Both the position numbers and the translations under genes were made by a program. From Stenotrophomonas sp. 24(2023) (lineage in GTDB: Bacteria; Pseudomonadota; Gammaproteobacteria; Xanthomonadales; Xanthomonadaceae): a DNA stretch of 64,000 bases. Positions 53,467 to 62,721 of this stretch are shown piece by piece; the stretch's first letter is position 1, and every line of letters begins with the position of its first letter. Under the pieces are notes generated by a model that was not told the origin of the DNA, made no database searches, and saw only the letters and a list, made by a program, of their open reading frames with translations. The stretch lies in contig NZ_CP133160.1 in the NCBI RefSeq assembly GCF_030913365.1, positions 1,116,001 through 1,180,000 on the forward strand, written 5' to 3'.

Positions 53467-56400
53467 CTACCAGTCCGCGCGCAGGCCGAGGGTGGCTTCC
53501 AGCGTGCGCCGCCGTGCATCGCGGCCACCGCCGATATCGGCCGTGTAGTCAGCCACGGCGTACGCACTGATCGTGCGGTTGAAGCGCCCGACCATGCCCA
53601 CGCCGGCCTGCCACGCGCGGGCCCGTTGTTCACTGCGGATCGGTTCGCCATCGAAGCGCACGCGATGCTCACCGCTGGCCGCCTGCCAGTAATCCAGCTT
53701 GAAATAGGGCTGCCAGCCATTGTCGGCCAGGCCACGGTCGGCGGCCAGACGCAGGCCGATGCGCCCGCTCCAGGCGGTGTCGCTGTCGAACTGCAGCGCG
53801 GCGAACGCATCACGTGCATCGTCCAGCGACTGCCGCTGCCACAGCACCTGCACCTGCGGTTCCAGCGACCAGCCTGACGCCCCCAGTGGCCACGGACGGC
53901 CGGCTTCCAGCGAGGCGGCCGTGCCATCGCCCCGCACATTGATGCCCAGCCCGCGCGTGGACCACGCCTCCCCGCGGAAGCGGCTGCGCAGCAGCACCAC
54001 ATCGATGTAGCCGCCGGCGTTGCCTACCCCGGTCCAGTACAGGCCCGCATGACGGTCATCCAGCCGCAACTGCCCGACCTGCACGTTTTCCCACGCCAGT
54101 GCCAGGCCGCTAACCGTGCCGGTGGCGCGGGTGCGGCCCACCAGCACGCCCACCTGCTGGTGCCAGCCATCGCCGTCACTGGCGTACAGATCCGCCCCTG
54201 CCTGCAGGCCGAGCAGATCACCATCGAAACCGGCCAGCGCGTCGCCCTTCCAGTGCTGTTCGCTGCTCTGCCCGACCATGCGTATCCATCCGCCCTGCAC
54301 GGCCCCCTGCCCGACCAGCAGCCGCTGTTCGCCCTGCCGTTCGTGGAAGGTGCCCAGGCTGGCCTGCTGCAGGCCCTGCAGCACCGGTGGCACGGCGGCA
54401 TAGGCGGCGGTTTCCAGGCGGTAGATCGGCACGAGGGCCGCGCGTGGCCGCCGCGCACCGGGCGTGGGCGGCGGGCCCATGCCGGGCAGGCTGCCGCCGG
54501 CCACCGGCACGTCCGGTACCGGCGGATCGCTGGGCGGTGCCACCGGTGCCGGTTCCGGCGGCGGCGGCGGCGGTGTGGCTTCACCGGCGGTCAGGTCCGG
54601 GTCGGCGGCGCCTTCCACCGGGGGTGGCGGCGCCGGTGCGATGGGCGGCGGGGGCGTGCCCGGCGGCGTGGGCGGAGGCGGCAGCGCGGTGTTGCCTCCA
54701 TTGGGCGCAGGTACCGGCCCGGCCACCAGGGTCGAGCGCAGGTACCAGTTCTCGCCGGTACCGGCGCTCACACCGCCCTTGAACAGGAAGTACTCGTAGG
54801 CACCGGCGGCCACGGGCGCGAACAGCGCGAACGCCCCGGGTGCGGTATGGGCGCCATTCAAGGCCTGCACCACCAGGATGCCATCGGCCAGGGTGGCCGC
54901 ACCGCTGCCGCCGGCATTGAGGACACCAATACCGGTCGTGCCGGTGGCGGTTCCGCCATCGATCACCAGGCGATCGCTGATGGCGTTGTCCGCCCCCAGC
55001 ACCGTGCGCAGGTACAGGCCGCCCCCGTCGCCGCGATAGTTTCCGCGCACGGTGAACACATCACCGGCACCCGTCCCGGTCAGATCGATGCGCCCGGCAT
55101 TGACCATCTCCACCAGGGCCGCCCCGTTGAAGGGGCGGATGGCATGGCCGCCACTGCCCGCATAGAGGGTGCTGGTGTCATCCACGGTGAGCGTACCGGT
55201 GCCGGTTGCGCTGTCACCGAGCACCAGATCGCCATCGAAGGTCAGCTCGGTGCTGTTGGCCAGGCTGATGGCCTCCCAGTTCTGCAAGCGGCCGACGCCA
55301 CCGGTCTTGACGTTGCTGACGTTGAGCCGGTCATTGCCGCTGCCACCGTCCAGCCGCGGCAGCGCGCCCAGGTGGGACTGGTTGAGGTTGGCCAGCGTGG
55401 CCACATCGTCATCCGGCCCAAGATCGATGGCACCGTAGATGATGCCGCCGCCATTCCAGTTGAAGGTATCGTTGCCGGTACTCATCAGCACCTGGCCACG
55501 CACCGTGCCATCGGTGAGGGTCAGGCTGTCATCGCCACCGCTGACACTGATGTTGCCGCCGATGTAGGCCGTACCGGAAATGAGCACGGTATCGGTGTCG
55601 AAGCCGGTCACCACGTTGCCATCCACCGTGCCACCGGACATGTCGAACAGGTTCTTGTCCAGTTTCATGTTGACCCGGCCGATGCGCCCGCCGGTCATCC
55701 AGGCCTGGTCGCCATCTTCGAAGGCCCCGATGATGCGCCCGCCGCTCATGCGGAAGGTATCGATGTTGTCACCCTGCTGCAGCGCACCGACGGTACCACC
55801 GGTCATGACGAAATCGTCGCGGCCACTGCCCTGCTGCACCAGCCCGGTGATGGTGCCGCCGGTCACCTGCAGGCGGTCATCCCCGGCGCCCTGTTCCACC
55901 GTGGACACCGTGCCATCGTGCATCTCCATGTAGTCATTGCCGCTGCCGAACTGCACGCCGCCACTGCCGCCGTTGATGGCGCCACGGTTGATGAGCGTAC
56001 TGTCACCGGCGCCCTTGAATGCCACCCCGTAACCAGCCGGTGCGCTGATGCTGCCTGCATTGGTCAGCGTGCTGCCGCCCAGCAGATACAGCGCATAGCC
56101 CTGTGCGGAGGTGATGCTGCCGCTGGCTGCGTTGTTCACCGTCACCACGGCATCGGCGTTGATGCCCGCTGCGGTGCCACTGCCCACCGTGCCGCTGGCG
56201 GCGATGCTGCCCTGGTTGTTGATGACCGCACCACCGGCCGGATCGATGTACACCGCGTTGGCATTGCTGGTGGCCAGTTGTGCGCCCGCAAGCACCGTGA
56301 TGGTGACGCCGGTGGCACCTGGGCCGACCTGCACCGGGACCGTCTGCGGGTTCGGGGTTGCCGGACTGCAGGTGACGGCCTGCCCCGCCACCGGCGCGCT

Positions 56401-56523
56401 GGAATCACAGCCGGCGCGGGCCACGGGGGCCACCGCCACCAGCACGACGGGGACGCACAGCAACGGCAGCAGGGCGACAACCAGGCGGCGCAGGCGCGGT
56501 GGGCGGCAGAGGGCACGGGACAT
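53467..56523 (-). CDS. Autotransporter with beta-helical passenger and C-terminal barrel
   Basis: A 1018-residue type V secreted protein. The signal peptide covers about residues 1-37 (ending ARAG). The passenger consists of repeated short segments, many with a D-x-F-x-M-x-G-G-T/R pattern spaced about 23 residues apart, as expected of right-handed beta-helix turns. A Pro-rich linker (PPPPTPPGTPPPPIAPAPPPP region) separates it from an autotransporter beta-domain of about 280 residues ending GLRADW with terminal Trp. The ATG at 56523 has AGGAG just upstream. No protease or lectin motif is visible, so the function (adhesion, biofilm) is unassigned. It stands alone. Confidence 0.87.
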   Translation of the reverse strand: MSRALCRPPRLRRLVVALLPLLCVPVVLVAVAPVARAGCDSSAPVAGQAVTCSPATPNPQTVPVQVGPGATGVTITVLAGAQLATSNANAVYIDPAGGAVINNQGSIAASGTVGSGTAAGINADAVVTVNNAASGSITSAQGYALYLLGGSTLTNAGSISAPAGYGVAFKGAGDSTLINRGAINGGSGGVQFGSGNDYMEMHDGTVSTVEQGAGDDRLQVTGGTITGLVQQGSGRDDFVMTGGTVGALQQGDNIDTFRMSGGRIIGAFEDGDQAWMTGGRIGRVNMKLDKNLFDMSGGTVDGNVVTGFDTDTVLISGTAYIGGNISVSGGDDSLTLTDGTVRGQVLMSTGNDTFNWNGGGIIYGAIDLGPDDDVATLANLNQSHLGALPRLDGGSGNDRLNVSNVKTGGVGRLQNWEAISLANSTELTFDGDLVLGDSATGTGTLTVDDTSTLYAGSGGHAIRPFNGAALVEMVNAGRIDLTGTGAGDVFTVRGNYRGDGGGLYLRTVLGADNAISDRLVIDGGTATGTTGIGVLNAGGSGAATLADGILVVQALNGAHTAPGAFALFAPVAAGAYEYFLFKGGVSAGTGENWYLRSTLVAGPVPAPNGGNTALPPPPTPPGTPPPPIAPAPPPPVEGAADPDLTAGEATPPPPPPEPAPVAPPSDPPVPDVPVAGGSLPGMGPPPTPGARRPRAALVPIYRLETAAYAAVPPVLQGLQQASLGTFHERQGEQRLLVGQGAVQGGWIRMVGQSSEQHWKGDALAGFDGDLLGLQAGADLYASDGDGWHQQVGVLVGRTRATGTVSGLALAWENVQVGQLRLDDRHAGLYWTGVGNAGGYIDVVLLRSRFRGEAWSTRGLGINVRGDGTAASLEAGRPWPLGASGWSLEPQVQVLWQRQSLDDARDAFAALQFDSDTAWSGRIGLRLAADRGLADNGWQPYFKLDYWQAASGEHRVRFDGEPIRSEQRARAWQAGVGMVGRFNRTISAYAVADYTADIGGGRDARRRTLEATLGLRADW

Positions 56524-56703
56524 GCGGCACTCCTGGAACCGGGGGCGGGAACAGCCGTACATGACGCTGCGGCATCCCATCCGGCGCCGTAGGCGGTTGT
56601 ACCTGCGCCGATGTGAGTGCCCGATCAAGCACGGCCGGCCCACGCCACGCCTGCGCCCGTATTCATCCGCCGCGGTGTGGCCCGCCATCGGCAGGCCGGA
56701 GGG

Positions 56704-57771
56704 TCAGATCTTCAGGTAGATGCGGCGCGCATCCAGCCACCACGCCACACCCCACCAGAGCGCAACGAAGGCCAGGGCCTGCAGCAGGGAGGCCAGTTCC
56801 AGCGCATGGGGCATCGCGGTGGCCAGCTGCTCCCAGCCCCACGCCCAGGCACCGCTGCCCAGCAGCCCGACCGCCATCACGCTGCTGCCCAGGTAGGCGG
56901 TGATGGCATTGACGCCGAACCGGCGGCCGAGGGCCGGCCAGCCACGCCGGTCGACCAGCACGTGGGCCAGCCACAGCGCCAGCGCCGCCAGTCCACCGGT
57001 CCACAGCACATAGCTGGGCGTCCACAGCTGCTTGTTCATCGGCAGTGCGGCCGCCAGCAGCGCGCCCAGCACGGCCACACCCACGCCGGTCCCCACCAGC
57101 AGTGCGGTGCGCCCCTGCCGCAGCAGCTGCCCGGCCAGCAGGCCGAACACGGTGCTGGCCAGCGCGCCAGCGGTGCTGAGCAGACCTTCCGGGTCGTGGC
57201 CCAGGCCGGTGTCGGGGTGCCACTGGTACAGGAACGGCGCGAACAGGGTGGTATCCAGACGGCTGGCCGGGTTGGTCCACGGGGCCAGGCCACCGCCCTC
57301 CAGCAATACCAGCGAATAGGCCACCAGCAGCACCACCAGCACGGCGGCCTGCGCGCGCGGGCGCAGGTACACCGCCATCATTCCGACCAGTGCCGCACAC
57401 AGCGCAATGCGTTGCAGCACGCCCCATATGCGGAAGTTGGCGGTGTGCAGCCCCCACCAGATCAGCAGGTGCAGCAGCACCCCGGCCACGGCGATGCGCA
57501 GGGCGCGTTCGAGCACGCCCCGTGCCAGCGCCGGCCGCGCGGTGGGGGCGGCCGCGCGTGGCATCACGCTGAAGGCCATCGATACACCCACCAGGAACAG
57601 GAAGAACGGGAACACCAGATCGGTGGGCGTGCAGCCGTGCCATTCCGAATGGCGCAACGGTGCGAACACCGCGCTCCAGTCACCGGGGTTGTTGACCAGC
57701 AGCATGGCGGCCACGGTGATGCCACGCAGGGCATCGATGGAACCCAGGCGAGCGGAGGGCACGGCGTTCAT
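56704..57771 (-). CDS. nagX: NagX-like HGSNAT-family membrane acetyltransferase/transporter
   Basis: A 355-residue protein with about ten hydrophobic helices. The N-terminal SIDALRGITVAAMLLVNNPGDWSAVFAPLRHSEWHGCTPTDLVFPFFLFLVGVSMAF is the conserved region of the heparan-alpha-glucosaminide N-acetyltransferase (DUF5009) family, including the conserved His in HSEWHG. In Xanthomonas and Shewanella GlcNAc clusters this gene is called nagX and lies beside nagA, nagB-II, nagP and nagK. It probably acts at the inner membrane on an amino sugar, possibly in sensing or acetylation. Its ATG overlaps the nagA stop by 4 bases. Confidence 0.85.
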   Translation of the reverse strand: MNAVPSARLGSIDALRGITVAAMLLVNNPGDWSAVFAPLRHSEWHGCTPTDLVFPFFLFLVGVSMAFSVMPRAAAPTARPALARGVLERALRIAVAGVLLHLLIWWGLHTANFRIWGVLQRIALCAALVGMMAVYLRPRAQAAVLVVLLVAYSLVLLEGGGLAPWTNPASRLDTTLFAPFLYQWHPDTGLGHDPEGLLSTAGALASTVFGLLAGQLLRQGRTALLVGTGVGVAVLGALLAAALPMNKQLWTPSYVLWTGGLAALALWLAHVLVDRRGWPALGRRFGVNAITAYLGSSVMAVGLLGSGAWAWGWEQLATAMPHALELASLLQALAFVALWWGVAWWLDARRIYLKI

Positions 57772-58916
57772 GCGGCTTGATAATCCCCGGCAATCCAGGT
57801 GCCACGTACCTGCAGTGCATCGTCCAGCAGCACCAGATCGGCCTGGTAGCCTTCGGCGATGTGGCCCAGGCGGTCATCCACGTTGAGGAACTGCGCCGGG
57901 TAGGTCGAGGCCATGCGCGCCGCTTCGGCCAGCGGCTGGCCCAGCAGCTGCACGGTGTTGCGCACGGCGGTGGCCATGTCCAGCGCCGAGCCGGCCAGCG
58001 CACCGGCGGCATTGCGCACCACGCCATCGACGGCGGTGATGGTTTCCCCGTACAGCACGTAGCTGGGATCGTCGGCCCCGACCGGCGGCATCGCATCGGT
58101 CACCAGCAGCAGGCGTCCACGCGGCTTGGCGGCCAGCGCCACCCGCAGGCTGCCCGGGTGCACGTGCACGCCATCTACGATGATGCCGATCCAGCTGTCG
58201 CGGTCCTCCAGCGCGGCACCGACCGCCCCGGGCTCGCGGCCCTGCAGCGGCGACATCGCGTTGTACAGGTGGGTGAAGCCGCGGATGCCCGCATCCAATC
58301 CGGCACGGACCTCTTCGTAGGTGCCGGCGGTATGCCCGGCCGCCACGATCACCCCGCGCTCGACCAGCGCACGGATGCTTTCCAGCGGCACCCGCTCGGG
58401 CGCCAGGGTCAGCAGGGTCACGCCGTTGTCCAGCGACGCGGCCAGCGCGATCTCCTCGGCATCGGGCACGCGGAACTTGCTGGCATCGTGCGTGCCCTTG
58501 CGCGCCGGGGCGATGTACGGGCCTTCCAGGTGGATGCCGATGACACCGGGCACGCCCTGCGCGATGGCTTCGCGCATCGCGGCCATGGCGGTGCGCATCA
58601 CGCCGACGTCGTCGCTGATCAGCGTTGGCAGCATCGCGGTGGTGCCGAAGCGCCGGTGCGCCTGGGCAATGGTGCGCAGCGCGGCCACATCGGGCGTGTT
58701 GTTGAACAGCGCGCCGCCACCGCCATTGACCTGCACATCGATGAAACCGGGCAGCAGCCAGCCGCCGCCCAGATCCACCTGTTCACCGGCCTGGCCCAGT
58801 TGCGGGGCCGCATCGGGCAGCAGCGCGGTGATGCGCCCCTGCTCGATGACCACGGCCAGGTCGTCGCGGAAGTCATCGCCCGCCAGGATGCGGGCATTGC
58901 GCAGCACCGTTGCCAT
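57768..58916 (-). CDS. nagA: N-acetylglucosamine-6-phosphate deacetylase
   Basis: A 382-residue enzyme that converts GlcNAc-6-P to glucosamine-6-P and acetate. Motifs: FIDVQVNGGGG (the Q in place of a canonical first H-x-H, as in many NagA), IGIHLEGPYIAPARKGTHD with the metal Glu, AAGHTAGTYEEV, FTHLYNAMSPLQGREPG, and LVTDAMPPVG with the catalytic Asp. It overlaps nagB-II by one base at its start (58916) and nagX by four bases at its end, so translation of the cluster is tightly coupled. Confidence 0.94.
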   Translation of the reverse strand: MATVLRNARILAGDDFRDDLAVVIEQGRITALLPDAAPQLGQAGEQVDLGGGWLLPGFIDVQVNGGGGALFNNTPDVAALRTIAQAHRRFGTTAMLPTLISDDVGVMRTAMAAMREAIAQGVPGVIGIHLEGPYIAPARKGTHDASKFRVPDAEEIALAASLDNGVTLLTLAPERVPLESIRALVERGVIVAAGHTAGTYEEVRAGLDAGIRGFTHLYNAMSPLQGREPGAVGAALEDRDSWIGIIVDGVHVHPGSLRVALAAKPRGRLLLVTDAMPPVGADDPSYVLYGETITAVDGVVRNAAGALAGSALDMATAVRNTVQLLGQPLAEAARMASTYPAQFLNVDDRLGHIAEGYQADLVLLDDALQVRGTWIAGDYQAA

Positions 58917-59944
58917 CACACCGTCTCCGTGACCTTGTTCAGGTGCGGCGGCAGGTCGGGATTGAAGCCACGGGCGATGGCCAGCGCATTGTTGGCGCGG
59001 TAGAAGCTCTGCACGGTCAGCAGCGGTGCGCACAGCGGGTGCGGCGCAGCGGCCACCGGCAGGTTGCCACCGGCCCCGGCCATCCACACCTGCGCGCCAC
59101 GGGCGGTGAATTCCTCCACCACGGCACGGGTACCGGCGCCGGTTTCATCCGGCTGGGCGAACGCCAGCACCGGGAAGCCACGGTCCACCAGCGCCATCGG
59201 GCCGTGCTTGACCTCGGCCGAACTGTAGGCTTCGGCATGCAGGCTGCAGGTTTCCTTGCACTTGAGCGCCGCTTCCTGCGCCGCCCCCAAGCCCAGGCCA
59301 CGGCCGAGCACGAACAGGTTGTGCGCATCCACCAGGCCTTCGGTGAGCGCGCTCCAGTCGCACTGCCAGGCCTGGTGCATGGCCGCCGGCAGCAGGTCCA
59401 GCGCCGAGCGCAGGCCGCTGTCCTGCTTCCAGTACGCAGCCAGCTGCAGCAGTGCCGACAGCGATGCCAGGTAGCTCTTGGTGGCGGCCACGCTCTTTTC
59501 CGCACCCGCATGCAGCGGAATGACCGTGTCGGCCAGCTGCGCCAGCGGCGAATCCTCCACGTTCACCAGCGCCACCACGCGCGCACCGGCGGCCTTGGCC
59601 GCTTCGGCATTGCGCAGCAGGTCCGGGCTCTTGCCGGACTGGGAAATGACGATGAACAGCGCGCCGCGCAGCTGCAGCGGCGCGGCGTACACCGAACCGA
59701 CCGACGGCGACGCCGAGGCCACTACGCGGCCCAGCTGGGTTTCCAGCAGGTACTTGCCGTAGGTGGCGGCATGGTCGGAACTGCCGCGTGCACAGGTCAC
59801 CACGAACGGCGGCGGTGCCGCGCGCAGCGAGGCGGCCAGGGTTTCCATCGTGGCGTGGTTGCGGGCGAACTGGCGGGCGATGACGTCGGCCGCTTCGGCG
59901 GCTTCACTGAACATCATCGTGGCGGAGGCATCAGGCAACGGCAT
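58916..59944 (-). CDS. nagB-II: Glucosamine-6-phosphate deaminase, SIS-domain type (NagB-II)
   Basis: A 342-residue protein with two SIS (sugar isomerase) domains. The first has VVTCARGSSDHAATYGKYLLE and FIVISQSGKSPDLLRN; the second has FVLGRGLGLGAAQEAALKCKETCSLHAEAYSSAEVKHGPMAL, the conserved catalytic segment of the GlmS-like SIS fold. In xanthomonads and Shewanella this non-homologous replacement of E. coli NagB converts glucosamine-6-P to fructose-6-P plus ammonia. It lies between nagQ (8-bp gap) and nagA (1-base overlap). Confidence 0.92.
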   Translation of the reverse strand: MPLPDASATMMFSEAAEAADVIARQFARNHATMETLAASLRAAPPPFVVTCARGSSDHAATYGKYLLETQLGRVVASASPSVGSVYAAPLQLRGALFIVISQSGKSPDLLRNAEAAKAAGARVVALVNVEDSPLAQLADTVIPLHAGAEKSVAATKSYLASLSALLQLAAYWKQDSGLRSALDLLPAAMHQAWQCDWSALTEGLVDAHNLFVLGRGLGLGAAQEAALKCKETCSLHAEAYSSAEVKHGPMALVDRGFPVLAFAQPDETGAGTRAVVEEFTARGAQVWMAGAGGNLPVAAAPHPLCAPLLTVQSFYRANNALAIARGFNPDLPPHLNKVTETV

Positions 59945-59952
59945 GGGCAGGC

Positions 59953-61020
59953 TCAGGCAGGTTCGGGAGGGAGGGGACGGGCGCCGGCCGGGCGCATCGG
60001 CGCGGTGGAGCCGCGCACCACCAGCTGGGGCACGAAGCCCTGGTTGTGCAGCGGCGCCGGCGCATCGTCATAGGCATCGTTGCGCAGCTGCGCGATCAGC
60101 AGCCGCGCGGCATGGCGGGCGATGTCTTCGGTGGCCTGCTTGGCGGTGGTCAGCGGCGGCCACGACTGGCGCGAGAACGGGCTGTCCTCGAAGCCGGCGA
60201 TGGACAGGTCATAGGGCACGTTCATGCCGGCCGACTTGGCCGCCGCCAGCACGCCGGCGGCGATTTCGTCATTGGAACCGAAGATGGCGGTCGGCGGCTC
60301 GCGCAGCGCCAGCAGGCGGCGTGCACCGCGGAAGCCATCATCGAAGGTGTAGTCGCCCTGCACCACCAGGTGCTTGTCCACGGTCATGCCGTAGTCCTTC
60401 AGCGCTGCTTCGTAGCCGGCATAACGTTCGCCGGAGGAACGGTGCGAGGTGCCGCCCCAGAGGAAGCCGATGCGCTGGTGGCCGAGCTGGATCAGGTGTT
60501 CGGTGATCTCGTAGGCGGCCTCGCGGTCATCCACGTAGACACAGGCGCCATCGGCCGGGTCTTCGGTGGCCGCGATGATGCGCACCAGCTTGATGCCGCG
60601 CGCGGTCAGCGCCTGCACCAGATCGCGGCGCTCGGACATCGGCGCGGTCAGCACCAGCCCGGCCAGGCGCGAGCGCTGCACCCAGTCGGCCAGTTCATCG
60701 GCCAGCAGCGGCGAGCTGGAATCGCACGGGTGGATCTGCAGGCCGAAGCCGGTCTCCCGGCACGCCGCCAGCACACCGTTCTGCACGCCGATGATGTGGT
60801 ACGGGTTCGGGTTGTCATACACCAGCCCGATCACGAAGGTGGTGCCACTGCGCAGGTTGCGCGCGGACGGATCAGGCTCGTAATCCAGCTCGGCGATGGC
60901 ACGCAGCACCCGTGCACGGGTGGCCTGCATCACCGATGGTTCGTTGTTGATGACCCGGGAGACCGTCTTCAGGGAGACTTTGGCCTTCTCGGCAACGTCC
61001 TTGATGGTGGCTCTGCGCAT
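59953..61020 (-). CDS. nagQ: LacI-family repressor of the GlcNAc regulon (NagQ-like)
   Basis: A 355-residue LacI-family regulator. The helix-turn-helix with hinge is MRRATIKDVAEKAKVSLKTVSRVINNEPSVMQATRARVLRAIAELDYEPD (residues 1-50); the rest is a periplasmic-binding-like ligand domain. The start at 61020 is preferred to 61050 because AGGA lies 8 bases before it and the protein then begins at the DNA-binding domain. The gene lies within the nag operon, and two nag-box-like palindromes in the nagP-nagK gap fit the sites known for this regulator group. Confidence 0.88.
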   Translation of the reverse strand: MRRATIKDVAEKAKVSLKTVSRVINNEPSVMQATRARVLRAIAELDYEPDPSARNLRSGTTFVIGLVYDNPNPYHIIGVQNGVLAACRETGFGLQIHPCDSSSPLLADELADWVQRSRLAGLVLTAPMSERRDLVQALTARGIKLVRIIAATEDPADGACVYVDDREAAYEITEHLIQLGHQRIGFLWGGTSHRSSGERYAGYEAALKDYGMTVDKHLVVQGDYTFDDGFRGARRLLALREPPTAIFGSNDEIAAGVLAAAKSAGMNVPYDLSIAGFEDSPFSRQSWPPLTTAKQATEDIARHAARLLIAQLRNDAYDDAPAPLHNQGFVPQLVVRGSTAPMRPAGARPLPPEPA

Positions 61021-61059
61021 GGGCGTTTCCTGGGCGGTAGGCGCGTCCATGATCGCCGA

Positions 61060-62349
61060 TCAGGCCGCGTCGCGCGGCAGGCCGGCGCGATGGCCGACGA
61101 CCGAGTAGAACAGGATGTACAGGTAGCACGGCACCATCAGCAGCACGAACACCAGCTGGAAATCGATGTGCTGCTTGAGCACGGCGAACAGCTGCGGAAT
61201 GATCGCGCCACCGGCGATGCCCATCACCAGCAGGGCCGAACCGGTTTCGGTGAAGCGCCCCAGGCCGCGGATGGCCAGCGGGAAGATGGCCGGCCACATC
61301 ATGGCATTGGCAAAGCCCAGGGCCGCCACGAAGCCCACCGACACGTAGCCATGGGTGGCCCAGGCGCCCAGGCAGAACACCACGCCCAGCACGGCCGACA
61401 CGGTCAGGTAACGCGACTGCGAGACCACGCGCGGGATCAGCAGCAGGCCGACCACGTAGCCGACCAGCATGGCGAACAGGGTCAGCGAGGTGAACATCTT
61501 GGTCTGGTCCAGCGGCAGGTCGAAGCCGTGACCGTAGGTACCGATGGCATCGCCGGCCATCACCTCCACGCCCACGTAGACGAACAGGCACAGCACGCCC
61601 AGCCACAGGTGCGGGAACTGGAAGATGCTGCGGCGTTCACTGGCGCCGGCACCGGCCGGGGTGGCATTGGCCTCGGACGGCTTGATTTCCGGCAGCGGCG
61701 AGAACAGCACGGCGACCGCCAGCACCACCAGCACGCCGGCCATGGCCAGGTACGGGGTGTGGATCTTGGCGGCAAATTCGTTGAGCAGGCTGGCCTTGGT
61801 GGCTTCATCGGCCGCTTCCACCGCGCTGGCCAGGTCACCGATGCCGTGCAGCACCAGCGTGCCGATCAGCACCGGGGCCAGCATGCCGGCGATCTTGTTG
61901 CAGATGCCCATCAGCGCGATGCGGCGCGCAGCGGTCTCGATCGGGCCAAGGATGGAGATGTAAGGGTTGATGGCCGTCTGCAGCAGGGCCAGGCCGCTGC
62001 CGATCACGAACAGGCCCCCCAGTGCGCCCGGGTACCAGCGCTGGGTGGCGAATTCGCCGAACAGGGCCGCGCCACCGGCCATCACCAGCAGGCTCAGGCT
62101 CAGGCCCTTCTTCATGCCCGTGCGGCGCAGGATCCACGAGGCAGGCAGGGCCAGGAAGAAGTAGGACAGGTAGAACACCATCAGCACCAGGAAGGCGCCG
62201 ACCTCATCCAGCTCGAAGGCGAGCTTGACGAAGGTGATCAAAGGGCCGTTGAGCCAGGTGAAGAAGCCGATCAGGAAGAACAGCACGCCGACGATGGCGA
62301 TGGAGGTGGCCACGTTCGGGCGCGCGCTTGCAGCTGAGACAGCGGACAT
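61060..62349 (-). CDS. nagP: N-acetylglucosamine transporter, MFS (NagP)
   Basis: A 429-residue inner-membrane transporter of the major facilitator superfamily with 12 hydrophobic helices. It is of the FucP/NagP group: GVLFFLIGFFTWLNGPLITFVKLAFELDE at helix 1 and FYLSYFFLALPASWILRRTGMKKG after helix 2 are hallmarks. Expected function is GlcNAc-proton symport. The ATG at 62349 has AGGAG 8 bases upstream; an in-frame start at 62415 is unlikely. It is the first gene of the nagP-nagQ-nagB-nagA-nagX transcript. Confidence 0.92.
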   Translation of the reverse strand: MSAVSAASARPNVATSIAIVGVLFFLIGFFTWLNGPLITFVKLAFELDEVGAFLVLMVFYLSYFFLALPASWILRRTGMKKGLSLSLLVMAGGAALFGEFATQRWYPGALGGLFVIGSGLALLQTAINPYISILGPIETAARRIALMGICNKIAGMLAPVLIGTLVLHGIGDLASAVEAADEATKASLLNEFAAKIHTPYLAMAGVLVVLAVAVLFSPLPEIKPSEANATPAGAGASERRSIFQFPHLWLGVLCLFVYVGVEVMAGDAIGTYGHGFDLPLDQTKMFTSLTLFAMLVGYVVGLLLIPRVVSQSRYLTVSAVLGVVFCLGAWATHGYVSVGFVAALGFANAMMWPAIFPLAIRGLGRFTETGSALLVMGIAGGAIIPQLFAVLKQHIDFQLVFVLLMVPCYLYILFYSVVGHRAGLPRDAA

Positions 62350-62402
62350 CGGGAAGGCTCCTGCGGCGACGGCCGCGGCGCGGCGTCGGAGAGTGGCTGG
62401 GA

Positions 62403-62412
62403 ACAACGTTGT
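62403..62412. promoter_or_regulatory. Nag-box-like palindrome near nagP
   Basis: ACAACGTTGT (62403-62412) is a perfect palindrome, extended at one side to GTCAC, 53 bp upstream of the nagP start. It matches the core of the nag-box consensus reported for NagQ/NagR-type LacI repressors. Confidence 0.7.
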
Positions 62413-62637
62413 CACATTCTTTCGATGGACAGGCGCGGTTTGTCAACTTCGCATCGCGATGCCGTGAACGCGATGTTGCGGAGCAGCACAGGACATCCGG
62501 GGTCGTACTGAATACGCGGGAACCCCAAGCGCCAAGCGGCACAACGGATTGCACGGCAAAAGCGGATTCACGCCGTGTAAACGTTTCCGGGCCACCGCAA
62601 TCGTTGCGGCGCAGCAACGAAAGTGTCACGAACTCGT

Positions 62638-62651
62638 TGACATCGTTGTCA
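62638..62651. promoter_or_regulatory. Nag-box-like palindrome near nagK
   Basis: TGACATCGTTGTCA (62638-62651), with TGACA/TGTCA arms and a central CG step, lies 70 bp upstream of the nagK start. Together with the site near nagP it would allow one repressor to control both directions. Confidence 0.7.
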
Positions 62652-62721
62652 GCACCACGACAGACTCCGGCCCAACAGCCCCCCTGTGACGGGGTGGCCT
62701 CCCTCATCCGCAGGAGCCCGC

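Larger units (their letters stand above)
62350..62721. other. Divergent intergenic regulatory region nagP-nagK
   Basis: A 372-bp gap without a gene. It is lower in GC than the surrounding coding DNA. It contains two nag-box-like palindromes (62403-62412 and 62638-62651), a GTAAACGTTTCC sequence (AAACGTTT at 62579-62586) resembling a generic LacI-family site, and GC-rich hairpin-forming sequence. Promoters for the leftward nagPQBAX operon and rightward nagK are expected here but no unambiguous -35/-10 pair is visible. Confidence 0.75.

Noticed and set aside
55300-55400. RTX-type calcium-binding repeats in the autotransporter (GGSGNDRLNV)
   Set aside because: Only one clear nonapeptide-like match is present and the protein has an autotransporter barrel, not a type I secretion signal.
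54049-56592. An 847-codon plus-strand open frame opposite the autotransporter
   Set aside because: Low-complexity antisense frame; the minus-strand autotransporter has a signal peptide, barrel and ribosome-binding site.
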